From: a virus
Virus record (IMG/VR): IMGVR_UViG_3300030115_000016
Location: 1-37,522 of that record
Reading direction: 5' to 3' (one strand)
Length of the DNA stretch: 37,522 nt
A model generated the notes under the pieces. That model was not told where the DNA came from. It saw only the letters and a program-made list of their open reading frames with translations, and searched no databases. This document shows positions 29,320 through 35,197 of the stretch, piece after piece (position 1 is the stretch's first letter; each line of letters begins with the position of its first letter). A program made the translations under genes and the position numbers.

Positions 29320-29594
29320 TGAGCGGTATCCCCTTTTAGTTCAGTCGGTGGTTTTTTTGATGAGTTCAATTCTTCGTTTTGACGTCTCGTCTGTTCCATG
29401 ACGCCCGCCTTGTATCCTGACGCATAAGCCCCTTTGATCTGGGGCATGTCGATCTTGAGCGGTGCAAGCGTTTTCATAAGCTCATGCAAGTGGGTCAAGA
29501 TGTGTTGGAAGTGGGAGCGGGTGGTGAGGATAACCAGGATTTGAGTGGAGAGTAAGGCGGCCAGGAAGACCGACAAGGCGGGCGACGTATTCAT
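29316..29594 (-). CDS. Small membrane-anchored protein (92 aa)
   Basis: Residues about 5-24 (PALSVFLAALLSTQILVILT) form an N-terminal membrane segment. The remainder is soluble and helical (HILTHLHELMKTLAPLKIDM, YKAGVMEQTRRQNEELNSS). It is a type II topology candidate. No Shine-Dalgarno sequence is visible before the ATG, but dispersed repeat site 4 (with TTGACA) lies 18-56 bases upstream and may supply a promoter. Roles such as superinfection exclusion or a lysis accessory are possible but unsupported. Confidence 0.45.
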   Translation of the reverse strand: MNTSPALSVFLAALLSTQILVILTTRSHFQHILTHLHELMKTLAPLKIDMPQIKGAYASGYKAGVMEQTRRQNEELNSSKKPPTELKGDTAQ

Positions 29595-29611
29595 TGGGCA
29601 GACAATTAGCC

Positions 29612-29650
29612 ACTATCAAACCATTGTCAACCGACATTTTGACCGACCGA
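29612..29650 (-). repeat. Dispersed GTCGGT/GTCGAT repeat, site 4
   Basis: The minus strand reads CGGTCGGTCAAAAT, GTCGGTTGACAA, TGGTTTGATAGTGG. It lies over the 3' end of the overprinted locus and upstream of the membrane-protein gene. Confidence 0.7.
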
Positions 29651-30070
29651 GAGATTATTTGAAACTGGCAAGGCGCATGAACGCTTCCCGCGCAGCTTGC
29701 GGAACCACGGAGTTACCAAGGCATTTAATTCGGTCCACCCGCATGGGTAGCCCATTAACCACTCGACCCACGTCGGGTTCAATTGCCCACCGATTTTCTG
29801 CGATAGTGTTTTCTGACCCTCTTTCCGATTGCCGATCCCACCGTGGCCTCGACTTGCTTCCGACGCTCGCGGAGTCGGCCATACCTGGACATATCTTCCT
29901 AGCGTTCGCTGTGTGTGTTTCCCGGTTCTCGGATTGTAAAGGCGCTCGTTCGGACCCGTGGTCACTTCCCAGTCTATCGCCCCAGCTTCCTGTGCACTGG
30001 GAGTGGGCAAGGGCTTCGGCGTGTTGGGTGAGAGCTTCGGCGCGGGAGCTCGCGCGCTCTTGGTGCCCAT
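29627..30070 (-). CDS. Overlapping-frame protein of the WPTP / LNPTWVEWLMG type (147 aa)
   Basis: This frame lies inside the 213-aa gene. ATG 30070 follows GGAGG at 8-base spacing. The product has LPTPSAQE (21-28), ERLYNPRTGKH, WPTPRASE (64-71), IGGQLNPTWVEWLMGYPCGW (about 94-113) and TPWFRK (120-125). The repeated '(W/L)PTPxAxE' and 'LNPxWVEWLMGxPxGWT' motifs are common in phage proteins annotated as C5-methylase C-termini or of unknown role. The frame keeps convincing amino acid sequence over its whole length, unlike the other frame in this stretch. It has no catalytic methylase motif. Confidence 0.6.
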   Translation of the reverse strand: MGTKSARAPAPKLSPNTPKPLPTPSAQEAGAIDWEVTTGPNERLYNPRTGKHTQRTLGRYVQVWPTPRASEASRGHGGIGNRKEGQKTLSQKIGGQLNPTWVEWLMGYPCGWTELNALVTPWFRKLRGKRSCALPVSNNLSVGQNVG

Positions 30071-30296
30071 CGTGCTGGCCTCCAAAAACCATCGTTTCCC
30101 AAAGCATGGGCGGCCCGCCCCACCACGCATGATCGAGTCCCAGGAACACGGTCGACACTCGTACTTCGCCGATATAATTTTCGGCTACCTGGCGATTGGA
30201 AGTTGCAAAATACTTAGCCCACTGGATTAAATCCTCGCACTTGATCGGTGTTTCTCCGTCCGCGGCAAGGCGGTAGTATCCCAAGGCAGTTTTCAT
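29655..30296 (-). CDS. DUF-type phage protein with Dcm-like C-terminal tail (213 aa)
   Basis: Residues 1-100 (VSTVFLGLDHAWWGGPPMLW, then ETMVFGGQHDGHQER) match a common phage protein in which 'TVFLGLDH...GPPxLxETMVFGG' is conserved. Residues about 105-165 are low-complexity Ser/Arg/Gly and look non-native. Residues about 168-207 (IEPDVGRVVNGLPMRVDRIK, then CLGNSVVPQ) match the C-terminus of Dcm-type cytosine methylases. The catalytic PCQ and ENV motifs are absent, so it is not an active methylase. The tail shares its DNA with the LNPTWVEW motif of the other frame. ATGA coupling at its start supports translation of the first half. Confidence 0.6.
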   Translation of the reverse strand: MKTALGYYRLAADGETPIKCEDLIQWAKYFATSNRQVAENYIGEVRVSTVFLGLDHAWWGGPPMLWETMVFGGQHDGHQERASSRAEALTQHAEALAHSQCTGSWGDRLGSDHGSERAPLQSENRETHTANARKICPGMADSASVGSKSRPRWDRQSERGSENTIAENRWAIEPDVGRVVNGLPMRVDRIKCLGNSVVPQAAREAFMRLASFK

Positions 30297-30595
30297 ACTT
30301 CTTCCCGGTTTGAGAATCGCAAAAGTTTAACCGCCATCCCGGTTCGCGTCGCGATCTGATCGGCCATCGGTTTCATTTGCAAAACTTTCGCCGGGTCGCC
30401 GCCCATCATCGGCATCACGCCTTGCGGAGTCTGACAAGCGATAATGCCCTCATTGCCCTGGGCATCGACTGCGACCCAGGCCATAAGCGAATTAATCACC
30501 ATGTAATTTTTTGGAGCGGTAAAATTACACTTGAGGCACATCCACCCGCCTTTTTTATCCGTAATGCATCCGAGCTGACAATTGGGGCAATTCAT
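30293..30595 (-). CDS. Zinc-ribbon protein (100 aa)
   Basis: The start is ATG 30595, overlapping the upstream stop (ATGA). CPNC (residues 3-6) and CLKC around residue 20 (MNCPNCQLGC...GWMCLKCNF) form a zinc ribbon of two CxxC knuckles. The rest is a small alpha/beta part with Met-rich stretches (GVMPMMGGDPAKVLQMKPM, RTGMAVKLLRF). It is a likely nucleic-acid- or protein-binding adaptor; its target is unknown. Confidence 0.55.
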   Translation of the reverse strand: MNCPNCQLGCITDKKGGWMCLKCNFTAPKNYMVINSLMAWVAVDAQGNEGIIACQTPQGVMPMMGGDPAKVLQMKPMADQIATRTGMAVKLLRFSNREEV

Positions 30596-30819
30596 AACTT
30601 CTTTTCTGGGCAAATCGGGCATGGCACGATCAGACCTTCACATTTTGGGCATCGTTCAAAACTCAAAGCTGATTGAGCGATGTATGATTCATGCGCCGAC
30701 ACAATAAGTTTTCTAAGTGTAGCATCACGCTCCGCCTTACCCTTGGGATAAGGTGCGAGTGCCGCGAGCATGTCAATTTCTTCGATAGTTAGCCAAAACT
30801 CGATCCGTGCATTACTCAT
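30592..30819 (-). CDS. Small protein with C-terminal zinc ribbon (75 aa)
   Basis: The start ATG 30819 follows GGAGG at 7 bases and overlaps the upstream stop (ATGA). The N-terminal part is helical (IEEIDMLAALAPYPKGKAER). The C-terminus has CPKCEGLIVPCPIC, two CxxC pairs 7 residues apart, a compact zinc ribbon. It is the second zinc-ribbon protein in a row, so the pair may work together. The function is unknown. Confidence 0.55.
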   Translation of the reverse strand: MSNARIEFWLTIEEIDMLAALAPYPKGKAERDATLRKLIVSAHESYIAQSALSFERCPKCEGLIVPCPICPEKKL

Positions 30820-31046
30820 AACCAAACCTCCAAAATGCAAGGGTCGTCAGTCGCGTCGCGCTCAACCCGGTGAAGCCCTGGCGGAATAAATGCTCGTACT
30901 TCGTCAAGGGACCAAATCCCTCCCCTACCCTCTTCCGCAATCGGCCCGCGGTCGGTAATCGTCCATTTCCTCAAGGCATACCCTGGCGGGAAGTCTTTCG
31001 GGTTTCGGTAAACCGTGAACATGGTCAGGCCCTCGTTTGGAATCAT
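30816..31046 (-). CDS. Hypothetical protein (76 aa)
   Basis: The ATG overlaps the upstream stop. The product MFTVYRNPKDFPPGYALRKW, ITDRGPIAEEGRGGIW, SLDEVRAFIPPGLHRVERDA, CILEVWL is the pattern of a small beta protein often found in phage accessory regions: a domain that starts with '(F)xVYxxPxDFPxxFVVRxW' and ends with 'Y/H-R-I-x-R-x-x-x-D-D-P-x-I-x-E-x-W'. It is conserved in phages but functionally undescribed as far as I know. Confidence 0.6.
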   Translation of the reverse strand: MIPNEGLTMFTVYRNPKDFPPGYALRKWTITDRGPIAEEGRGGIWSLDEVRAFIPPGLHRVERDATDDPCILEVWL

Positions 31047-31291
31047 TCGGGAACCGCCTCAGCTTTTTTTGCGGATCTTTCGACTCTGCCCCAATCCGAC
31101 CCGGTGAGGGAGTTGCACCACACTCGTTCAATCCAATCAAACGAAAGCTGCGCTATAAACTGAGCTTGCTCGCGAGTCTCACCATAAAAAATTGCAACCG
31201 TCTGGATAACGTCGCCATCGGTATCGGATACCGCGCACACCCACTTTTTATTTTTGGTGTTATAAGTCGCGTCGTTTCTTTTTAAATTCAT
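31043..31291 (-). CDS. Hypothetical protein (82 aa)
   Basis: ATG 31291 is preceded by GGAGGAG and overlaps the stop of the initiator gene (ATGA), so translation is coupled to it. The product (NTKNKKWVCAVSDTDGDVIQ, AIFYGETREQAQFIAQLSFD, WIERVWCNSL) looks like a small alpha/beta domain with a strand-strand-helix layout. No family is named. Coupling to the replication initiator may point to a replication accessory role, but this is weak evidence. Confidence 0.55.
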   Translation of the reverse strand: MNLKRNDATYNTKNKKWVCAVSDTDGDVIQTVAIFYGETREQAQFIAQLSFDWIERVWCNSLTGSDWGRVERSAKKAEAVPE

Positions 31292-32652
31292 TCCGGTTTC
31301 TCCTCCGGGACAAGCCCGTTTTTCAATGCCCACGATCCCAGCGCGAGACGTCGCCCCGGCCCTTTTGTTACGTCACTCATGAATGGAGGCGCATAAGCTC
31401 CCAGGATTTCCTCGGGATCAGGGGCGTCATGGTGACGCGCCTGAAATGCTGCCTCGTAGATTGCGTTTTGTTCGTCCGATCTTTTGTCAGCCTCGGCCTG
31501 TAAGCGATCCCGCTCCACTTTCGGATCTAAGACCACTGGTGCCTTGTCATCTTTTCGGAGGTAGTCATCGCTCGCGCCGTAGAGATTGCCCTTGACGATG
31601 ATGCCCATGAGAAACGCGCTCACGTTTTTAGGCCCGACTTTCTTGTGGGATAAATCCCAGGCATACGCTTCCAGGGAATCTTGAAGCTCATCGGGTCGAT
31701 ATTTTGACGCCAGGCTTTTGTATGCGGTTTCTTTTTGGGATCGACCAAACCACGACAACGGCGACTTGATCGACAACCACTCAACGGGGATCTCTGTCGT
31801 AGTTGTATTTGATTTAAGACTACTAACTACTACAGGGGCGCTTGCTATCGAATTTGCTATCGGATTGCTACCGATTAACCCGGCGCGTTGGTCCCTGAGA
31901 AGTGCGTCATAAACCCATTTTGGCAGCTCATAGATTGTAGCTCCAAGGGGTCCAGATGATGACGGCCCGGGAGCGATGTACCCCTTTTTGGCAAGACGGT
32001 CGCGAGCGTTTTTAGCCACGCCCAGATTGCCATTTGCGAGTTTTTGAAGCTCCCTTCCCTGCACTGGCCGAGTCGTCAATGAGTTCTCAAAACAGCACTC
32101 TGAAAACAGAAAATCCAAAATCACTCGTTGCAGGCCGCGCAAGAAAATAAGCCCGAATTCTTGCTCTCGGTTTGCTATCGAATTTGCTATCGGATTGCTA
32201 TCGATTAACTTACCGCGTTGTTTTGGCTTTGCTACCGGATTGCTACCGGATTGCTCTCGGTTTGCTATCGAATTTGCTATCGGATTGCTCTCGGTTTGCT
32301 GTTGGTTTGCTACCGGATTGCTACCGGATTGCTCCCGATTATTTCGGGTTTCTACGGCAGGTGAGGGGTAGGGTGCAGCATCTTCATTCACAAGGTTTCC
32401 AGACACTAGAGCGACCGGAGAAGGAATGTCAATAGGTCGGTTGACAATAGGTTCGATAATTTCAACCACCGGCCTGGCACACATCGGAACATCAACTAAA
32501 CGTTCGCGCTCTGCGATCTGGTTCAGGGTCGCAGCGTCTAATGCGTAATTCGCTGCGATCCCTTCGCCGTCATCCTCAACGGAAAACCTTTCGCCCTTAC
32601 CCCTTCGGCGCGTTCGGCTTTTTAAATTTCCGTCTGTAACCGCCTGATTCAA
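31288..32652 (-). CDS. Putative replication initiator with internal iteron origin (454 aa)
   Basis: Follows parA by one base, from a TTG start. Layout: basic N-terminus (SRTRRRGKGERFSV), a linker, residues about 104-164 with repeated NPIANSIANREQ / SNPVAN peptides, a winged-helix-like domain at about 170-230 (LQRVILDFLF...GRELQKLANG...RDRLAKKGYI), a second short SNPIANSIA segment at about 259-270, and a C-terminal helical domain (SWFGRSQKETAYKSLA...DELQDSLEAYAW). A wing-helix initiator carrying its own binding repeats in its gene recalls lambda O and some plasmid Rep genes in architecture. Homology to either is not shown. It probably recruits host helicase/primase to the embedded origin. Confidence 0.6.
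   Translation of the reverse strand: MNQAVTDGNLKSRTRRRGKGERFSVEDDGEGIAANYALDAATLNQIAERERLVDVPMCARPVVEIIEPIVNRPIDIPSPVALVSGNLVNEDAAPYPSPAVETRNNREQSGSNPVANQQQTESNPIANSIANREQSGSNPVAKPKQRGKLIDSNPIANSIANREQEFGLIFLRGLQRVILDFLFSECCFENSLTTRPVQGRELQKLANGNLGVAKNARDRLAKKGYIAPGPSSSGPLGATIYELPKWVYDALLRDQRAGLIGSNPIANSIASAPVVVSSLKSNTTTTEIPVEWLSIKSPLSWFGRSQKETAYKSLASKYRPDELQDSLEAYAWDLSHKKVGPKNVSAFLMGIIVKGNLYGASDDYLRKDDKAPVVLDPKVERDRLQAEADKRSDEQNAIYEAAFQARHHDAPDPEEILGAYAPPFMSDVTKGPGRRLALGSWALKNGLVPEEKPE
31842..31875. repeat. Iteron cluster 2 (3 units)
   Basis: Three units TTGCTATCGAAT, TTGCTATCGGA and TTGCTACCGAT. With flanking sequence to about 31892 they form a ~50-bp near copy of 32172-32222 in cluster 1, lying about 330 bp away across the winged-helix coding part. 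Confidence 0.8.
32161..32339. repeat. Iteron cluster 1 (14 units), candidate replication origin
   Basis: Fourteen units of TTGCT(A/C)(T/C)CG(G/A)(A/T), starting at 32161, 32172, 32184, 32195, 32229, 32240, 32251, 32262, 32274, 32285, 32296, 32307, 32318 and 32329. Most are 11 or 12 bp apart, about one helical turn, with one 23-bp interruption. The AGCAA core (minus strand) falls in all three codon phases of the surrounding gene (4, 6 and 4 units), so the repeat is kept as DNA and not as peptide. Confidence 0.9.
32429..32457 (+). repeat. Dispersed GTCGGT/GTCGAT repeat, site 8 (inverted orientation)
   Basis: The plus strand reads TCAATAGGTCGGTTGACAAT, then AGGTTCGATAA, inside the initiator gene (encoding EPIVNRPIDIP). 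It is the only clear member with the motif on the plus strand and lies about 90 bp from the iterons. Confidence 0.65.
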
Positions 32653-32653
32653 T

Positions 32654-33469
32654 TTAAACGCTCAAGCTAATTGCTGATGTCACCGCTTTGGCGAATCCTA
32701 AGTAATCGGCAGCCGCGCGGGAAGTGGGTGCCCATTCATGGATCAGCTTTCGCTTGACCTGGGAGGTCTTCACTTTAACGTCATGGCGGATCGGATCAAA
32801 CACGCAAGCCCCTGCATCGGGGAGCTCATTGCGTTCTTTGACGTAAATCTCAAGATCCTGTTGAGTATCAAGATCCATGTTGCGGCGGCTATCGAACATC
32901 GTCGGGAGAACTCCGAGCACCCGAGCAAGCTGAATATCTTGCCCTTTAAACGACTCACGGAGCTGGTGGATGAACGTGACCGTATTTTTAACCCCAACGT
33001 ATCCAAAGAGGTCGAGCGTGCAGGGGATGACCATATAATCGCAATAGGCGAGGATATTGGAGGTCAGAAGCGAGAAGGCGGGTGGAGTGTCGAAAATGAT
33101 GTAATCATACTTGCTGACGTTCTTAAAACACCTGGAAATCAGGCGCTCGGCGTCGGGCTTATGCATGAGCTCCTTTTCAAAATCCCGCATTGCCCGGCCA
33201 CCAGACAGAATCACGTCGAGGTTAGGGCGGACTTCAATAGCCAGCTTTTCGGGGTCAATTCCGTTCATGAGCACAGCGGCCAAACCGCCTTCGGCCTGGC
33301 CGAGCTTGATACTAAAGCTTGTTTTGATACAAGACTGCTCGTCTGAGTCTACGATCAAAATCTTGGCGTCAGGCTCTAGCTGCCTGATCCCACTGACGAG
33401 GCCCAAGACAGTTGAGGTCTTCCCGATCCCGCCCTTGTTATTCATAATCGCAATTTTTTTCGATGTCAT
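32654..33469 (-). CDS. parA: ParA-family partition ATPase (271 aa)
   Basis: Deviant Walker A KGGIGKTS (residues 12-19, with signature Lys12), Walker A' IVDSDEQ (39-45) and Walker B IIFDTPP (124-130) are all intact, at the usual ParA length. ParA ATPases move plasmids or prophage-plasmids to both daughter cells with a centromere-binding partner. No ParB-like gene is recognisable next to it. The partner could be one of the small unknown or HTH/RHH proteins. The ribosome site GAAAGGGACTAA precedes the ATG. It forms an operon with the initiator gene, and a non-coding region with possible promoter elements lies upstream. Confidence 0.88.
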   Translation of the reverse strand: MTSKKIAIMNNKGGIGKTSTVLGLVSGIRQLEPDAKILIVDSDEQSCIKTSFSIKLGQAEGGLAAVLMNGIDPEKLAIEVRPNLDVILSGGRAMRDFEKELMHKPDAERLISRCFKNVSKYDYIIFDTPPAFSLLTSNILAYCDYMVIPCTLDLFGYVGVKNTVTFIHQLRESFKGQDIQLARVLGVLPTMFDSRRNMDLDTQQDLEIYVKERNELPDAGACVFDPIRHDVKVKTSQVKRKLIHEWAPTSRAAADYLGFAKAVTSAISLSV

Positions 33470-33830
33470 TTAGTCCCTTTCAATTCCGTTTGCAGACTGG
33501 TTCCGCTGAAAAAATTATCACCGGACCCATTCAAGGGTAAGGGTGACATCCATAGCGAGCAAGGGTTATTTTGCCGATTGATATTTTTATTTAAAGATTG
33601 TGATTTTTACGCCAGGTGACATCGGGCAGGTTGCACGAAATTAGTGCGCTTTGAAATGTGCGGTTGCAATGGAATCCCTCTTTTTATGCAGAGGGATTCT
33701 TTTCGGGGCCAAGCCAGGCCGACAATGACCGTCGTTTAGCGTGGCGCGGCCCCGAATCCTTGATTCACTCTTTTTCGTTGATTATGTTTTGTCGTCCTAA
33801 GCACATAATATGCCAAATGGAATACAAACA
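33470..33830. promoter_or_regulatory. Non-coding control region with two strong hairpins
   Basis: No convincing gene occurs on either strand in this stretch. Visible elements are: a 9-bp stem GAATCCCTC/GAGGGATTC (33672-33680 with 33691-33699, followed on the plus strand by TTTTC); a second 9-bp stem TTCGGGGCC/GGCCCCGAA (33702-33710 with 33748-33756); an A/T-rich segment (about 33567-33612); and GGTGACATC at 33543 and again at 33616. A possible parA promoter on the minus strand has GATAAT as -10 near 33519-33514 with a weak -35 (TTACCC). It may hold a centromere, a small RNA or the replication control site. Confidence 0.5.
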
Positions 33831-33864
33831 TAAAAAACCCGGCAAGTTGTGGTGACTTGCCGGG
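33831..33864 (-). terminator. Intrinsic terminator after the recombination operon
   Basis: The minus strand has a perfect 10-bp stem CCCGGCAAGT...ACTTGCCGGG with a 7-base loop, followed by TTTTTTAT. It lies 37 bases past the 77-aa gene and separates the early operon from the parA region. Confidence 0.92.
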
Positions 33865-33901
33865 CCGGTTGCGTGTGTGGTGGGACTAACTCGTGGGCCT
33901 C

Positions 33902-34135
33902 TTATGCAAACATGTGAAACCATTCCCAGTCCCAGACGCGCTTGATGTCGCCCATCGTGAAACCTTTGTTATGGTAGTAGGTCACATCTGAGGCCAAAAA
34001 AAGCGGGTGCTCGACTAGGCTTTCGATTGTGCAGTTAAGCGTTCTTTCGCGGGTCACTGGATCGACTGAATAAACTGCGGTGGTCGTGAATTTAGGGGCC
34101 TTAGTGCGGTGATACGGTGCAATCTGGGTATTCAT
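33902..34135 (-). CDS. Hypothetical protein (77 aa)
   Basis: The start at ATG 34135 is chosen because AAAAAGGATTTTCAA gives correct spacing; a Met 18 bases upstream does not. The product (MNTQIAPYHRTKAPKFTTTA, VDPVTRERTLNCTIESLVEH, TYYHNKGFTMGDIKRVWDWEW) is a small alpha/beta protein rich in Trp/Tyr at the end. No family is recognised. It is the last gene before the terminator in the recombination operon. Confidence 0.55.
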   Translation of the reverse strand: MNTQIAPYHRTKAPKFTTTAVYSVDPVTRERTLNCTIESLVEHPLFLASDVTYYHNKGFTMGDIKRVWDWEWFHMFA

Positions 34136-34267
34136 TTGAAAATCCTTTTTCATTCATTCGGTATTTAAGAGAGAAGGGGTCGGGCTACCTGAATGGGAGG
34201 CGTCGATGACGTTTCCACAGGTTTTAATAGTGTTTCTATTCACAGAGAACACCGACCCCACGACTGA

Positions 34268-35185
34268 CTAACGGTTGAAACTTGCGAATTCTCCTTCGGC
34301 TGGCTCCGCCTGGCGGGGCCGTACTTTCGATATTTTTTCAGTAAGTTGCCTTTCGCCTGCACGCCTAGCAATGTCACCGGGAGACTCATCTAATTTTGCA
34401 GCCTCCTGATGCTCATTGTCAACCGACTTATCGACTATCGAGCCGGTCAAAGGTTTGACTGATCCTGACGCCCTGGGCGGCATCATGTTGAGATCCTTCT
34501 GGGCCTGGGCATACTGCTCTTGGCTCATGTCGCGGGTCGAGAGTAGGCCAGTCGTCTCTTTCAGGTAGTCCCTGAAATTCTGCTCAGTCCAGCCCGATTG
34601 CCGGATGAGAGCAAAAAGGGCCGCAAGCTGAGAAGCTGAAACCTTGGCAGGTTGAGCGGCCACCGGAGCAAGCGGGGAGGGTGGCGCCATCTTTACGGGT
34701 GCGATTACCGCGGGAGCCTGTTGCCTGGCCTGCGGCTGTTGCACGATCTGCGCTGGCTCGGCATCGTTGTCATCATCGGCAACGCAGCCGGTGAGGGCAC
34801 TGATCGAGTAGCGTTTCCCGTAGGTGATTTGACCGCCCAGATCCTTCGGGTCAAGGCTGTTTGGGAGCGGGTAGCGGGATGAGAACCATTCGCCCGAAGA
34901 GTGGATCAGCATCGTCAGAAGATGTGGGCCTTTCTCGTCGGTGCTCATGATGTGCGTATAAGCCAGGCCGTTCTTTGAGAGCGGTTCACGGATAGATGCG
35001 TTGATGGCAGCAAGATCCGCATAGTCAAAAGTGTACTTTGCGCCTGCTTTAGTCATCACGGTCACGCTGCGATTTTTATCGGGCAGTTTGATTTCTCCTT
35101 GGGCCTTGGCAAGAGCTCCGGCAATGGCTCCCACGGTTTTACTCATTGAGGTCGAAAATACGGTCGTCACGGTTTCGGTTTCCAT
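34268..35185 (-). CDS. erf: ERF-family single-strand annealing recombinase (305 aa)
   Basis: The ERF core is clear: LAKAQGEIKLPDKNR, YTFDYADLAAINASIREPLS, KNGLAYTH, LTMLIHSSGEWFSSRYPLP, and LGGQITYGKRYSISALTGCV followed by ADDDNDAE (the 'G-x-x-x-T-Y-x-x-R-Y' signature and acidic end). It anneals complementary strands and works with the exonuclease encoded directly upstream. The C-terminal third is Pro/Gln-rich, then a small helical domain (QLAALFALIRQSGWTEQNFRDY). Start ATG 35185 gives better ribosome-site spacing than the ATG six bases upstream. A dispersed repeat interrupts its C-terminal coding part (residues about 247-256). Confidence 0.88.
   Translation of the reverse strand: METETVTTVFSTSMSKTVGAIAGALAKAQGEIKLPDKNRSVTVMTKAGAKYTFDYADLAAINASIREPLSKNGLAYTHIMSTDEKGPHLLTMLIHSSGEWFSSRYPLPNSLDPKDLGGQITYGKRYSISALTGCVADDDNDAEPAQIVQQPQARQQAPAVIAPVKMAPPSPLAPVAAQPAKVSASQLAALFALIRQSGWTEQNFRDYLKETTGLLSTRDMSQEQYAQAQKDLNMMPPRASGSVKPLTGSIVDKSVDNEHQEAAKLDESPGDIARRAGERQLTEKISKVRPRQAEPAEGEFASFNR
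34416..34446 (-). repeat. Dispersed GTCGGT/GTCGAT repeat, site 5 (inside erf)
   Basis: The minus strand reads GGCTCGATAGTCGATAAGTC, then GGTTGACAA, in frame, encoding GSIVDKSVDNE. It is close to sites 3 and 6 at DNA level although it lies in coding sequence. Confidence 0.75.
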
Positions 35186-35197
35186 TTTCATTTCCTT

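Noticed and set aside
29655-30296. Active DNA cytosine methyltransferase
   Set aside because: Only the C-terminal tail resembles Dcm; the catalytic PCQ, ENV and AdoMet motifs are absent in both frames.
31842-32339. The iteron array as a CRISPR array
   Set aside because: Units are 11-12 bp with no spacers of uniform length and lie in a coding frame; no cas genes are present.
32738-33346. Plus-strand ORF of 202 codons opposite parA
   Set aside because: ParA motifs on the minus strand are complete; the antisense frame shows no domain and no ribosome site.
33658-33855. Plus-strand 65-codon ORF in the non-coding region
   Set aside because: GTG start without ribosome site; it runs through both hairpins and the terminator, so structure explains this DNA better than coding.
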